Shown: one piece after another, positions 12,578 to 22,522 of the stretch
Position numbering within the stretch: the stretch's first letter is position 1
How the letters are laid out: every line of letters starts with the position of its first letter
Translations under genes and position numbers: made by a program
Assembly: GCA_002796325.1 (NCBI GenBank)
Contig: PCXA01000001.1
Span: 62,001 to 126,000 of the forward strand
DNA from: Deltaproteobacteria bacterium CG11_big_fil_rev_8_21_14_0_20_47_16
GTDB lineage: Bacteria > UBA10199 > GCA-002796325 > 1-14-0-20-47-16
Length of the DNA stretch: 64,000 nt
Reading direction: 5' to 3'
Notes under the pieces: generated by a model
What the model was told of the DNA's origin: nothing
Seen by the model: only the letters and a program-made list of their open reading frames with translations
The model's database searches: none

Positions 12578-13693
12578 TTATAAGCGTCTTGGCATGACCA
12601 TACTTAAGAAGCCACGATCAAACTCAGAACGAATCACACAGGGGCTCACATTGTTTTTAAGCCCCATCACCACAGATTCATCACTGATGACGGCTAATAG
12701 GTCTAAGAAATATTTGGCATTAAAGCCGACATCAAAGGTTTCACCCTTGTAAGTGGCTGCCATTTCTTCATGAACCTCGCCCACATCTGGATTTGTGGTG
12801 CTGATTTCGATCATTCCGGGTGAAAATGTCATCTTCACCGCATGGGACATGTCACTTGCAACAAGTGATGCGCGCTTCAGTGAATCAATAAATTGCTTAC
12901 GATCCGCCGTAACCACTTTGGGCAAATCTTTAGGAATCACCTGTTCATATGGAGGGAATTGGCCGTCGATCAAACGGACCAGCATGGTGACGGCACCACG
13001 TGCCGCCACCAGCTGTTTTCCGTCGAAGTACAGCGAAACTGGAGCGTCTCCGCCACTATCACAGAGACGCTTCAACTCCCCCACTCCTTTGCGCGGTATA
13101 ATGACACCCTTTGGCAACGCAAACTTGCCGGGTGTTGGTCGTTCACAATACGCCATGCGGTGACCATCAGTTGCCACAAAGCGAATGCCTGGCTTTCCTT
13201 CAACGTCGCGCGCCTCACAATAGATACCATTCAGGTTGTAGCGCACTTCATCGGTCGACATGGCGTATGCTGTTTTAGAAATCATCTCTAAAACGGTATC
13301 GGTTGGAACTGATTGCACTTCTTTTCCTTCAGAAAACGATAACTTGGGAAATTCATCTGCAGACATGCCCACAATCTTAAAGCGCGACTTACCACTGACG
13401 ATTTCAACCCAATGATTGGCTTTGACGGTAAGTTTTACTTTTTCATCGGGCAATTGACGGATGATTTCATACAAGTTTTTGGCATGAACAGTTACTTTTC
13501 CAGGTGTTGCCACATCTGCTGTGTGTGTGGATCGAACGCCCACCTCTAAATCGGTTGCGGTAATGGTAAGCGTTTTGGGAGTTGCTTCTAAAAGCGCATT
13601 TGAAAGAACAGGCATTGTGACTTTTCGTTCGACAACGCTTTGTGTCCAGAAAAGTCCGCTCAAGAGTTCTGATTTAGTAATCTTGATTTCCAT
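12578..13693 (-). CDS. dnaN: DNA polymerase III beta sliding clamp
   Basis: MEIKITKSELLSGLFWTQSVVERKVTMPVLSNALLEA, FVATDGHRMAYCE, C-terminal VMPRRL. Confidence 0.97.
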   Translation of the reverse strand: MEIKITKSELLSGLFWTQSVVERKVTMPVLSNALLEATPKTLTITATDLEVGVRSTHTADVATPGKVTVHAKNLYEIIRQLPDEKVKLTVKANHWVEIVSGKSRFKIVGMSADEFPKLSFSEGKEVQSVPTDTVLEMISKTAYAMSTDEVRYNLNGIYCEARDVEGKPGIRFVATDGHRMAYCERPTPGKFALPKGVIIPRKGVGELKRLCDSGGDAPVSLYFDGKQLVAARGAVTMLVRLIDGQFPPYEQVIPKDLPKVVTADRKQFIDSLKRASLVASDMSHAVKMTFSPGMIEISTTNPDVGEVHEEMAATYKGETFDVGFNAKYFLDLLAVISDESVVMGLKNNVSPCVIRSEFDRGFLSMVMPRRL

Positions 13694-13931
13694 GAATGTC
13701 TCCTGCCCTTATAGTTTTATATAAATATATAAATAAACAGTAGTAGTACTAGTGCCTGTGGATTTGGGGATAACCCACTTAACTCATTAATCCCTCTGGC
13801 AAAATCCTTGTGGCCAGACTGTGAATTCTTATCCCCATCCACCCACAGTTACCTTGGCCTACGCCCCGCTCCGACACTTGTCAACCGCAGATTCCCACAG
13901 GATGCCCAGGAAATCCACAGGGTATTCCACA
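13694..13931. promoter_or_regulatory. oriC: candidate oriC / unwinding region between dnaA and dnaN
   Basis: DnaA-box-like 9-mers TGTGGATTT (13757), TTATCCCCA (13829), AAATCCACA (13911), TATTCCACA (13923); TAG-repeat tract CAGTAGTAGTACTAG (13738-13752) next to AT-rich TTTTATATAAATATATAAATAAA. Confidence 0.7.
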
Positions 13932-15305
13932 CTAATTCTTTAAACTCTTTTCAAGGAAAGCAACATCGTCCCGCATTTTTGTGTTGTTGGGAATCAGCGC
14001 CTCAATTTTTCGTACGGCGTGCATAACGGTTGTATGATCCTTGCCGCCAAACTTGTGACCAATTTCAGGGAACGATGAATGCAGGTGTTTTTTGCAAAGA
14101 TACATCGCAACCTGGCGGGGTTCCACAAGGCTGCGCACGCGTCTGGCCGATTTCAAATCGCTAACCTTGATTTGGTAGTAGTCTGAAACGAGCTTTTGAA
14201 TGGATTCAATGGAGCACGCGGACATTTGATCCCGCAAAATATGGCGGAAGACGTCTTGAGTCAGTTCCAGCGTGATGGGGCGCCCATTCAATGAAGAAAA
14301 TGCAGAGAGTCGAATCAGCGCACCCTCCAACTCACGAATATTGGATTTGATGGCGGTGGCCAAAAACATCGCAACATCATCATCGATCGGAATTCGGTCA
14401 TTTTCAGCCTTCTTTTTGAGAATGGCCACACGGGTTTCCAGATCAGGTGGCTGAATATCAGCAATCAACCCCCACTCAAAGCGACTGCGAAGCCGTTCTT
14501 CGAGACCCGTCATATCTTTAGGGAGGCGGTCGCTGGTCAGTACAATCTGCTTTTGGGCGCCGTGAAGTGTGTTGAATGTATGGAAGAACTCTTCTTGAGT
14601 TCGTTCTTTTCCAGCAATGAACTGAATATCGTCAATAAGGAGTAAGTCGCATCCTTCGCGGAACTTGGCTCGGAATTCTTCCATTTTGCCAAAGCGAATG
14701 GTGTTGATGAGTTCGTTCATGAAACGCTCACCAGACACATAGATGCACCGACATTGGGGGTAGCGTTGTGTGACATGAATACCAATGGCGTTGAGCAAGT
14801 GGGTCTTACCCAGACCCACCCCACCATATATAAAGAGCGGGTTGTACTGGCCGCCTGGGAGGTCAGCCACCGCTTTGGCAGCGGCATGGGCGAACTGGTT
14901 GGCACTTCCAACGACAAATTTATCGAAATCATATTTGGGATTAAGCTGTTCGGGAATCGGGGCCTTAACTGCTTCAACAGCAATAACAGGCGAAACTGCG
15001 CTGGGCGCTGTTGTGATAAGAGGAGTCGCGGCAAGGCCCGGGACCTCTTCTATCGATTGACCTGTAAGCACCTGATATTCAACGCGAAAAGGCTTTTGCC
15101 CCTGTTCGGTGACCGACTTTACAATAAGATCATGATAGTAGTCGTTGATCCAATTCTTAATAAAGCCATTCGGAAGCCCCAAATGAATGGTTGCCCCCTC
15201 TTCATCCACGTCAATGCACTGAATCCCGGAAAACCAGGCATTGAAGGTTGATTCACTGATGTTTTCACGAATTTGGTTAAGCGTTGATTGCCATAAAGCA
15301 GACAT
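13932..15305 (-). CDS. dnaA: chromosomal replication initiator DnaA
   Basis: MSALWQSTLNQIRENISESTFNAWFSGI start at 15305; NPLFIYGGVGLGKTHLLNAIG, LLIDDIQFIAGKERTQEEFFHTFN, FPEIGHKFGGKDHTTVMHAVRKIE. Confidence 0.97.
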   Translation of the reverse strand: MSALWQSTLNQIRENISESTFNAWFSGIQCIDVDEEGATIHLGLPNGFIKNWINDYYHDLIVKSVTEQGQKPFRVEYQVLTGQSIEEVPGLAATPLITTAPSAVSPVIAVEAVKAPIPEQLNPKYDFDKFVVGSANQFAHAAAKAVADLPGGQYNPLFIYGGVGLGKTHLLNAIGIHVTQRYPQCRCIYVSGERFMNELINTIRFGKMEEFRAKFREGCDLLLIDDIQFIAGKERTQEEFFHTFNTLHGAQKQIVLTSDRLPKDMTGLEERLRSRFEWGLIADIQPPDLETRVAILKKKAENDRIPIDDDVAMFLATAIKSNIRELEGALIRLSAFSSLNGRPITLELTQDVFRHILRDQMSACSIESIQKLVSDYYQIKVSDLKSARRVRSLVEPRQVAMYLCKKHLHSSFPEIGHKFGGKDHTTVMHAVRKIEALIPNNTKMRDDVAFLEKSLKN

Positions 15306-15380
15306 GTATACATTTCCACAAGGTTTTCCACAGCTGTGGACAAACCAAAACCACACAATATGATTGTGTGGGTTAAATGG
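15306..15380. promoter_or_regulatory. dnaA upstream region with DnaA-box-like repeats and a perfect palindrome
   Basis: Head-to-head TTTTCCACA-GC-TGTGGACAA (15324-15343) and CCACACAAT-ATG-ATTGTGTGG (15351-15371). Confidence 0.6.
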
Positions 15381-15707
15381 GATTGTTGGCCAAGCAAGCA
15401 GAAGTAACAGGAGGAGTTTACAGTGGTTGTGAAAACAACCCTTTGCTGTGTCTTCACAGTCCTTTGTAAACAAGCGCCTGATTGAGAGATTGGCAACAGC
15501 CCATCGGTTTATGAATGAACAATAGAACTGAGACTCTCTATGAGACGCTTGCTTAATCTGGCAAGACAAATTTGTTAGGCACACCTAACATCCTGTGTTT
15601 ACTTGTAAAAAAAATTGCAATTGACACTTACGGCATGAATACAGTAGCGACGCGCATCACAAAACAGTTAGAAATCAACGAGAAACATCACAGAAGGAAG
15701 TATTCAC

Positions 15708-15854
15708 ATGAAACGCACACTGCAACCTAAGAAAAAACGCCGCAAAAAAACGCACGGCTTTCGCAAGCGTTCTAAAACTGTTGGTGGTCGCAAGACTTTG
15801 AAACGCCGTCGTGCTAAAGGACGTAAGCGCCTGTCTGCCAGCACCAAGGTTTAG
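15708..15854 (+). CDS. rpmH: 50S ribosomal protein L34
   Basis: Read by hand, not in ORF track: [48 protein letters not shown]. Confidence 0.96.
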   Translation: MKRTLQPKKKRRKKTHGFRKRSKTVGGRKTLKRRRAKGRKRLSASTKV

Positions 15855-15857
15855 TGA

Positions 15858-16184
15858 ATGCGGCCGCGACTGGGGCGCATTACACATCCGTCTGATTTCA
15901 GCGACATTTTAAAACAGGGGGAGCGATCTTCTCGCCAGGGCATCGTTTTGATCTCACGGCCAAACAGCGGCTTTGCACGCCTTGGGTTTGCAGTTGGTCG
16001 TGCCGCTGGGAACGCGGTGCAGCGCAATCGCTTTCGTCGTGTTATTCGTGAATTTCTCAGACATCAGTCATTGCCAAATATTGACATGGTGATTATGGTG
16101 CGCGCACCAATTTCTAAGAGTGGCAATGCTGAATTGCGCGACGCGATGCGCGCGCTGTTACAAAAAAGAGGATGGATTGAGTGA
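15858..16184 (+). CDS. rnpA: ribonuclease P protein component
   Basis: RITHPSDFSDILKQGERSSRQGIVLI, GFAVGRAAGNAVQRNRFRRVIREFLR; position after rpmH. Confidence 0.94.
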   Translation: MRPRLGRITHPSDFSDILKQGERSSRQGIVLISRPNSGFARLGFAVGRAAGNAVQRNRFRRVIREFLRHQSLPNIDMVIMVRAPISKSGNAELRDAMRALLQKRGWIE

Positions 16185-16384
16185 CGTTGCTGATTCGTTT
16201 ATATCAACTTTTTGTTTCGCCCGTTTTTTTATCATTAGGCTGTCAGTGCCGCTTTTATCCTAGCTGTTCTGCGTATGCTCGGACGGCATTTGAGAAATAT
16301 TCTTGGTGGACGGCGATGCGGCTTTCAATGCAGCGCATCTTACGATGTCATCCTGGCCACCCCGGCGGTATCGATCCCGTATAA
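16181..16384 (+). CDS. yidD: membrane protein insertion efficiency factor YidD
   Basis: LIRLYQLFVSPVFLSLGCQCRFYPSCSAYARTAFEKYS...RCHPGHPGGIDPV; between rnpA and yidC. Confidence 0.95.
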   Translation: MTLLIRLYQLFVSPVFLSLGCQCRFYPSCSAYARTAFEKYSWWTAMRLSMQRILRCHPGHPGGIDPV

Positions 16385-16399
16385 CTTTGGAGGAGTACT

Positions 16400-18043
16400 A
16401 TGGAACAAGATAAGCGAAGTTTAATAGCGGTTGTTTTGTCTGTTGCGGTGATGGGTGTGTGGTACTTTTTCTTTGCACCACATCCAGATGCCGAAAATCA
16501 AACACCTCCTGTGGCCCAAGAAGCACCATCAAGCCCCTCTGCATCCAGCGTTGTAACATCTACGACACCACCACCTCCTCCCGTTGCAGTTGCGCCGACA
16601 ACCCCACCAGTTTTGGATAGCTTTGATTTAGGTGTGGCGCGCGTGGAACTCAGTACGTTGGGCGGTGCGCCTGTTGCGTGGCATATGACAAAGTATCTCA
16701 CAACCAAGGGTGATGATACTGTCAATATGGTTTCCGCAGAGAGCGCTCCACCGCTAAGCACCCAGTTCGAAAATGCGAATATCTCTTTGCCCGCAGTAAT
16801 TCCGTTTCATGTTGCCTCGAAAACAGCGAACAGTATTCGCTATGAGTGGGCGTCTGCAGACGTTTCCATCATCAAAACATACACGTTTCACCCCGATCAA
16901 TATTCCGTCGATGTTAATTTGGACGTTGTGAATACGAGTAACCACCCCGTGCAGGCGAAGCCCGTAGTTGCGTGGACGGCGGTGCAACCACAGCAGGCGG
17001 GCGGATTTCTTCACTTGCTGAGGGGGCCGCCCAATCTGTGGACCCCCCTTTATGATTTGGGTGGCAGCGTTACGCGGGAGACAAGCCTCGATAAACTGAC
17101 AACCCCGGAAGAAGACAAAGGCCTTGTGTGGGCGGGCGTGGAAAATCGCTACTTTATTGCCGCCATAATTCCGCGCAGCAATGTCGGGAGCAAAGTCTTT
17201 TTAAAAACACTCCCCGCACCTAAAAACTCAGGTGGTGCTGCTGAAAGCGGCATTGTCATGCCAGAGTTGGTAATTCCTCCCGGTGGAACCGCCAGCAACC
17301 TCACAACGCTTTACGTTGGCCCTAAAGAAGCGCCATTACTTCGGGCAATGGGTGTGGGCTTGGAAAAGGCTATCGACTATGGTTGGTTCTCTACAATTGC
17401 TGTTCCAATTCTGATGGCGTTGCAGTTCTTTAACACCTTTCTGCACAATTACGGATTGGCAATTATCTTGTTAACCATTGTTATTAAGTTGCTGCTGCAC
17501 CCCATTAATAAGAAGGCGATGAAGTCCATGAAAGCGATGAAGGATTTGCAGCCTAAAATCGCAGCGCTCAAAGAAAAATATGGTAATGATCGTGAGAGAT
17601 TGAACTTGGAAACCATGCAACTCTTCAAGAGCCATGGTGTCAATCCCATGGGCGGATGTTTGCCAATGTTGATTCAGATGCCCATTTACTTTGCTCTTTA
17701 TCGGGTGCTTTGGAATGCGATCGAACTCTATCGCGCGCCGTTCTTGGGCTATTACAAAGATCTCTCTGCGCCAGACCCCTATTTTATCGGACCAGTTTTG
17801 TTGGGAATTTTTATGTTCTTGCAACAAAAGCTGACGCCATCAGCGTCCGCCGATCCCGCACAGCAAAAAATGATGCTCATTATGCCAGTCATGTTTACAT
17901 CATTCATGCTCTTTTTGCCGGCAGGATTAGTTCTCTACATTTTAGTGAATACGGTGATGGGCGTTGTCCAACAATGGATGATCTCACAGGATATCGGATG
18001 GCGTGATGTCTTGCGCGGTCGGTTTTCTGCAAACCAAAGCTGA
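16400..18043 (+). CDS. yidC: membrane protein insertase YidC
   Basis: MEQDKRSLIAVVLSVAVMGVWYFFF, IILLTIVIKLLLHPINKKAMKSMKAMKDLQPKIAALKEKYG, MGGCLPMLIQMPIYFALYRVL. Confidence 0.97.
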   Translation: MEQDKRSLIAVVLSVAVMGVWYFFFAPHPDAENQTPPVAQEAPSSPSASSVVTSTTPPPPPVAVAPTTPPVLDSFDLGVARVELSTLGGAPVAWHMTKYLTTKGDDTVNMVSAESAPPLSTQFENANISLPAVIPFHVASKTANSIRYEWASADVSIIKTYTFHPDQYSVDVNLDVVNTSNHPVQAKPVVAWTAVQPQQAGGFLHLLRGPPNLWTPLYDLGGSVTRETSLDKLTTPEEDKGLVWAGVENRYFIAAIIPRSNVGSKVFLKTLPAPKNSGGAAESGIVMPELVIPPGGTASNLTTLYVGPKEAPLLRAMGVGLEKAIDYGWFSTIAVPILMALQFFNTFLHNYGLAIILLTIVIKLLLHPINKKAMKSMKAMKDLQPKIAALKEKYGNDRERLNLETMQLFKSHGVNPMGGCLPMLIQMPIYFALYRVLWNAIELYRAPFLGYYKDLSAPDPYFIGPVLLGIFMFLQQKLTPSASADPAQQKMMLIMPVMFTSFMLFLPAGLVLYILVNTVMGVVQQWMISQDIGWRDVLRGRFSANQS

Positions 18044-18045
18044 TA

Positions 18046-19104
18046 CTAGAACAATAATTTTTGGGTGGTTGTTGCGGTAATGGTGGGTTGGTTTTCCGTG
18101 CGGCTGCCGTCACTGCTTGGGCGGCGCTCTGTGCCTGAGACCTGGCTATCGCGCGCAATATAAATCATAGCCGCAGCTGTTGCGTCATCCATCCAGTCGC
18201 CACTGAAGTTATCGTAGACAACTTCAAGTTGAATAGACTCATCCTTTTTAATGGGTGCGCCCTTTGAGCTTTCAAAAGACTCTAAAGAGATAATTTGGTG
18301 GGCATCGTTGAGTTGCGACATTGTGCTCCAAGTAAATGCAGTCTTATCTTTCCCCGCATCAATGGCTACGGACATGCCGTAATTTTGCAAAAGGCCAACC
18401 GCTTTAATTAAGCCGCCATCTTCTGGAATTACAGACGATGCCTTCTTTTGAATCATTCCGCCCGGAGGTACCGAAATAGGTGTATGATCGCAGGGATCAG
18501 TGTCTAAAAGTAGGGGCATGACATCTTTCTTTTGACTCGCGACATCCATAGGTTCTGCGGTGAGCGTGAAAGAAAAGTAAATATCTCGTAGGTCTTCTTC
18601 GCTAGAGTTGCGCAACACAATCTTTGCTTCAAGCACATCTTCAGGAAGCAGTGGGTAGCCGTAACCATCCGGTAGAGCCACCTTTTGTAATAGGGATGTT
18701 GTTGCTGCAAATGGGTTGCCTGTTTGGCGGGTTGTACAGAGCGGGTTGGCCTCACTGTTGTTGGATAGAACCACAAGTTGAACAACGTCGCCTGAAATGG
18801 CATTGCCCTTCGCATCCACAACATGCGGCTCAAATCCCGTCATCCAAACAGGCGTATCGACACGAAAACTCAGCTTACCATCTTTATTGGCCATTGGGGT
18901 GGCGCCAGATTTGGCGGAAAGTTTAAATGGCCCAAAGGTATAATTGAATTTTTGGACGGTGGTTTTGGGACCTGGGGCCTGGGACACGTCAGGAGTGGTT
19001 TCGCTGGACAAATTGGGGCCTTGCCCGGTTGCGCCATTACAGGCGCTCAGGGTTGCGGCCAGCAAAAGTCCGGTGGCCAAACGATAGAAAGAGGTCTTTT
19101 TCAT
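18046..19104 (-). CDS. putative lipoprotein, unknown function
   Basis: Signal peptide with lipobox: MKKTSFYRLATGLLLAATLSACNGATG. Confidence 0.75.
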   Translation of the reverse strand: MKKTSFYRLATGLLLAATLSACNGATGQGPNLSSETTPDVSQAPGPKTTVQKFNYTFGPFKLSAKSGATPMANKDGKLSFRVDTPVWMTGFEPHVVDAKGNAISGDVVQLVVLSNNSEANPLCTTRQTGNPFAATTSLLQKVALPDGYGYPLLPEDVLEAKIVLRNSSEEDLRDIYFSFTLTAEPMDVASQKKDVMPLLLDTDPCDHTPISVPPGGMIQKKASSVIPEDGGLIKAVGLLQNYGMSVAIDAGKDKTAFTWSTMSQLNDAHQIISLESFESSKGAPIKKDESIQLEVVYDNFSGDWMDDATAAAMIYIARDSQVSGTERRPSSDGSRTENQPTITATTTQKLLF

Positions 19105-19215
19105 CCTGCCGAGCTTCTAGCATCGTATAATGTGGGTCAAAATACGCAGTGCGGCAAAGCAAATGACGCAACGGGCCAGTAAAATCAGCAGTTTACAAGC
19201 AGAGATCCCCGCGCT

Positions 19216-20640
19216 ATGGGCTCACCGCCCATGAAAACGCCACTCACACAGGATACCATTGCCGCAATTGCCACCCCTCCTGGGGTTGGGGCAATTGCTA
19301 TTGTGCGCCTTTCGGGGCCCCAGTCGCGTCGGATTTTGGGAGAGCTGTGGATAAGTAGCTGCCGGTCTGTGGAAAATATGGAAACCCACCGTTTTTATTA
19401 TGGAAAAATCAGAAAACCAGCCTTAGAAATTCAGGCTATTTCCCCAGATATCCACACGCCAGAAGATGCACCCTCTATAATAGATGAGGTCATGGTGGTC
19501 TGTTTTGAAGCACCACGCTCCTATACGGGTGAGGATATGGTGGAGCTCTATTGCCACGGGGGGAGTGTTGTTGTTCAGGAGGTTCTGGCCGCATGTTTGG
19601 ATGCCGGGACGCGCCTGGCCCATCCCGGTGAATTTACACGCCGTGCCTTTTTGAATGGCAAAATGGATTTAGCCCAAGCCGAAGCTGTTGCTAGCATTAT
19701 CCATGCGGGAAGTGAATCCGCCAGACGCCATGCCACCGAGCAGTTGTCGGGACGGCTGTCTCAAATCATTCATCAATCAATGTCGTCGCTGACCCAATTG
19801 CGTGCATTTGTGGAAGCGACGATTGATTTTCCTGAAGAAGATATTGAGATGATTGCACATGCAGGAATCAAGGAGAGGCTTCTACCCATCCAAAGTCAAC
19901 TCGGTCGTCTGGCAGAAACGTATCATGCGGGACGATTGTTAAAGGATGGGGCACGCGTTGTGCTGGTGGGCGCACCCAATGTGGGTAAATCTTCTTTGAT
20001 GAATGCGCTTCTGGGGCAAGATAGATCCATTGTTCATGATGTTCCTGGAACGACACGTGATTATGTTGATGCGGCATGGAACTTAAATGGGATCGTTGTT
20101 CATCTAACGGATACCGCGGGCCTTCGCAGTGCAGATGAAACGGTTGAACGAATTGGCATCGAACGCAGCCATCAAAAAATGGAAGAAGCGGATTTGGTGT
20201 TGGTGATCTGCGATGGGTCGCGCCCATTAAACGCTTCTGAGACGGAGTTCATTAAGCAGCTGGATCCAGAGCGCAGTTTGGTTGTTATGAATAAAAGCGA
20301 TTTGCCAAAGCAATGTGAATTGTCGGAGACAATTTCAATTTCGGCACAAACAGGCGCGGGAATGCCTGAGCTGCAAGAGGCGCTTTGTGCGCGCTTGTTG
20401 GGTTCGGGGCCCCAAGATGTTGAAGGTGTTACAATTACGGCGCTACGGCACAAACAGGCGCTGGACGAGGCGCTTGAGGCGTTGACTGCAGCCTCAAATG
20501 CAGTGATTGAAGCGTCTTCCTCGGAGTTTGTAGCACACCATCTTACACAGGCGTCGCAGGCGTTGGGCGAAATTGTGGGCGAGGTGACAACGGACGAATT
20601 GTTGGGCGAAATTTTTGGAAAATTCTGCATTGGAAAATAA
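19216..20640 (+). CDS. mnmE: tRNA-5-carboxymethylaminomethyl-2-thiouridine GTPase MnmE
   Basis: [72 protein letters not shown]-terminus. Start could be 19231. Confidence 0.97.
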   Translation: MGSPPMKTPLTQDTIAAIATPPGVGAIAIVRLSGPQSRRILGELWISSCRSVENMETHRFYYGKIRKPALEIQAISPDIHTPEDAPSIIDEVMVVCFEAPRSYTGEDMVELYCHGGSVVVQEVLAACLDAGTRLAHPGEFTRRAFLNGKMDLAQAEAVASIIHAGSESARRHATEQLSGRLSQIIHQSMSSLTQLRAFVEATIDFPEEDIEMIAHAGIKERLLPIQSQLGRLAETYHAGRLLKDGARVVLVGAPNVGKSSLMNALLGQDRSIVHDVPGTTRDYVDAAWNLNGIVVHLTDTAGLRSADETVERIGIERSHQKMEEADLVLVICDGSRPLNASETEFIKQLDPERSLVVMNKSDLPKQCELSETISISAQTGAGMPELQEALCARLLGSGPQDVEGVTITALRHKQALDEALEALTAASNAVIEASSSEFVAHHLTQASQALGEIVGEVTTDELLGEIFGKFCIGK

Positions 20641-20641
20641 A

Positions 20642-22522
20642 ATGAGAATCTATGAGCGAAATTTTGATGTGATTGTTGTGGGTGCGGGACATGCAGGCAT
20701 CGAGGCCACCATGGCAGCGGCTCGGATGGGCATGCAGGTGCTCATGTTGACCGGAAATGCGGATACCATTGGGCACATGAGCTGTAATCCCGCGATTGGT
20801 GGTCTGGCCAAGGGACATTTGGTGAAAGAGATTGATGCGTTGGGCGGCCAGATGGGCATTGCAGCAGACTTGAACGGTATTCAATTCCGACGACTTAATG
20901 CTAGCAAGGGACCTGCTGTTCGCGCAACACGCATTCAATGTGATCGTTGGCGCTACCGCGATTATATGAAGTCGTTGGTAGAGGCGGAACCCAATGTCAC
21001 CATTAAGCAAGCCAACGTAGAAGATTTGGTGGTTGAAAATGATGCAGTAACGGGTGTTGTGACACATCTGCAGCAAATTTATTGTGCGAAGACGGTGATT
21101 ATTACGACTGGCACATTTTTGAATGGGTTGCTTCACTATGGGATGAACAATGTGTCTGGTGGACGAGCGGGCGATCACGCAGCACGCGGCCTGTCGGCGA
21201 GCCTTTTGCGCCTCGGATTTGAAATGGGGCGGCTGAAGACAGGAACGGTGCCAAGGGTGGATGCTGACACAATTGATTTTTCCCAATTGGAAGTTCAGCA
21301 CAGCGATTCTCCCACACCACTCTTTTCATTTTGGGGAACGGCGCCGACACTAAAACAAGCCCCCTGCTATATTACGTACACGAACACGGCGTCGCACGAA
21401 ATTATCCGTAACAATTTGCATGAATCGCCCATGTACTCTGGAAAAATTACAGGTGTGGGCCCGCGCTACTGCCCATCGATCGAAGATAAGGTTGTGCGCT
21501 TTGCAGAAAAAGAGCGGCACCAAATTTTTCTGGAACCCGAGGGATTAAGCACCCGCGAAATTTATGTAAATGGTGTGAGCACGTCGTTGCCCGCACATGT
21601 GCAGTTGGAAATGTTACGCACTGTTCCAGGTTTGGAAAATGTTGAGATTATTCGTCCTGGCTATGCGGTCGAATATGATTATGTTCCTTCGGTTCAGTTA
21701 AAGCATTCACTGGAAACCAAACGGGTACGCGGCTTATTTTTGGCGGGTCAAATTAATGGTACTTCCGGATATGAAGAGGCCGCAGCCCAAGGGTTGATAG
21801 CAGGAATTAATGCTGCACGACAAATTCAAGGCAGTGACGAATTTGTATTAAGCCGCGGTGAAGCTTATATTGGTGTTTTAATTGACGATCTGGTGACCAA
21901 GGGTTCGGATGAACCTTATCGCATGTTTACATCACGCGCAGAATATCGGTTACTCTTGCGCGAAGATAATGCAGATCGCAGATTGTCCCAAAGGGGTTAT
22001 GACCTCGGACTGTTATCTGGCGAGTGTTATGAAAAATATTCGACAAAAGTGGCGGCTGTGGATGCCTTACGAACATATTGTGATACGACGTTCGTATTTC
22101 CGACCGCTACAACGAATGCGGCGTTGGCAAAGTTGGGATCGGCTGCCCTCAAAAAGAGTGTTTCACTCAGTGAATTGGTGCGGCGTCCGGAGCTTGGTTT
22201 GCAAGATGTCATGAGGCTCGAAGCTGGCAGCTCGCATCAACAGTATGACTCCGAAGTTGTGCAACAGGTTGAAACAGATGTTAAGTTTCAAGGCTATATT
22301 TCAGCTCAGGAAGAAAGTCTTGTGCAGCTTCGAAAGATGGAGTCGATTCAGATTCCAGAATCTTTATCTTATGACACTATTTCCAGTTTATCGCGCGAAG
22401 TGGTAGAAAAGCTAAATCGCATTCGCCCGCCCAACCTAGGTCATGCCATGCGTATTTCAGGTGTAACACCAGCCGCCATCTCAGTGTTGATGGTACACCT
22501 CAAGACAGCAAACAAATCCTAG
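20642..22522 (+). CDS. mnmG: tRNA uridine-5-carboxymethylaminomethyl modification enzyme MnmG
   Basis: [91 protein letters not shown] 20642 is 1 nt past the mnmE stop. Confidence 0.97.
   Translation: MRIYERNFDVIVVGAGHAGIEATMAAARMGMQVLMLTGNADTIGHMSCNPAIGGLAKGHLVKEIDALGGQMGIAADLNGIQFRRLNASKGPAVRATRIQCDRWRYRDYMKSLVEAEPNVTIKQANVEDLVVENDAVTGVVTHLQQIYCAKTVIITTGTFLNGLLHYGMNNVSGGRAGDHAARGLSASLLRLGFEMGRLKTGTVPRVDADTIDFSQLEVQHSDSPTPLFSFWGTAPTLKQAPCYITYTNTASHEIIRNNLHESPMYSGKITGVGPRYCPSIEDKVVRFAEKERHQIFLEPEGLSTREIYVNGVSTSLPAHVQLEMLRTVPGLENVEIIRPGYAVEYDYVPSVQLKHSLETKRVRGLFLAGQINGTSGYEEAAAQGLIAGINAARQIQGSDEFVLSRGEAYIGVLIDDLVTKGSDEPYRMFTSRAEYRLLLREDNADRRLSQRGYDLGLLSGECYEKYSTKVAAVDALRTYCDTTFVFPTATTNAALAKLGSAALKKSVSLSELVRRPELGLQDVMRLEAGSSHQQYDSEVVQQVETDVKFQGYISAQEESLVQLRKMESIQIPESLSYDTISSLSREVVEKLNRIRPPNLGHAMRISGVTPAAISVLMVHLKTANKS

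Noticed and set aside
13932-15584. 550-aa ORF extending dnaA about 93 codons upstream
   Set aside because: The conserved DnaA N-terminus starts at MSALWQSTLNQIRENISESTFNAWF (15305). The upstream part has no recognisable domain and overlaps the DnaA-box cluster.
20543-21301. 252-aa minus-strand ORF inside mnmG
   Set aside because: Antisense to the highly conserved mnmG coding sequence; His/Cys-rich shadow translation.
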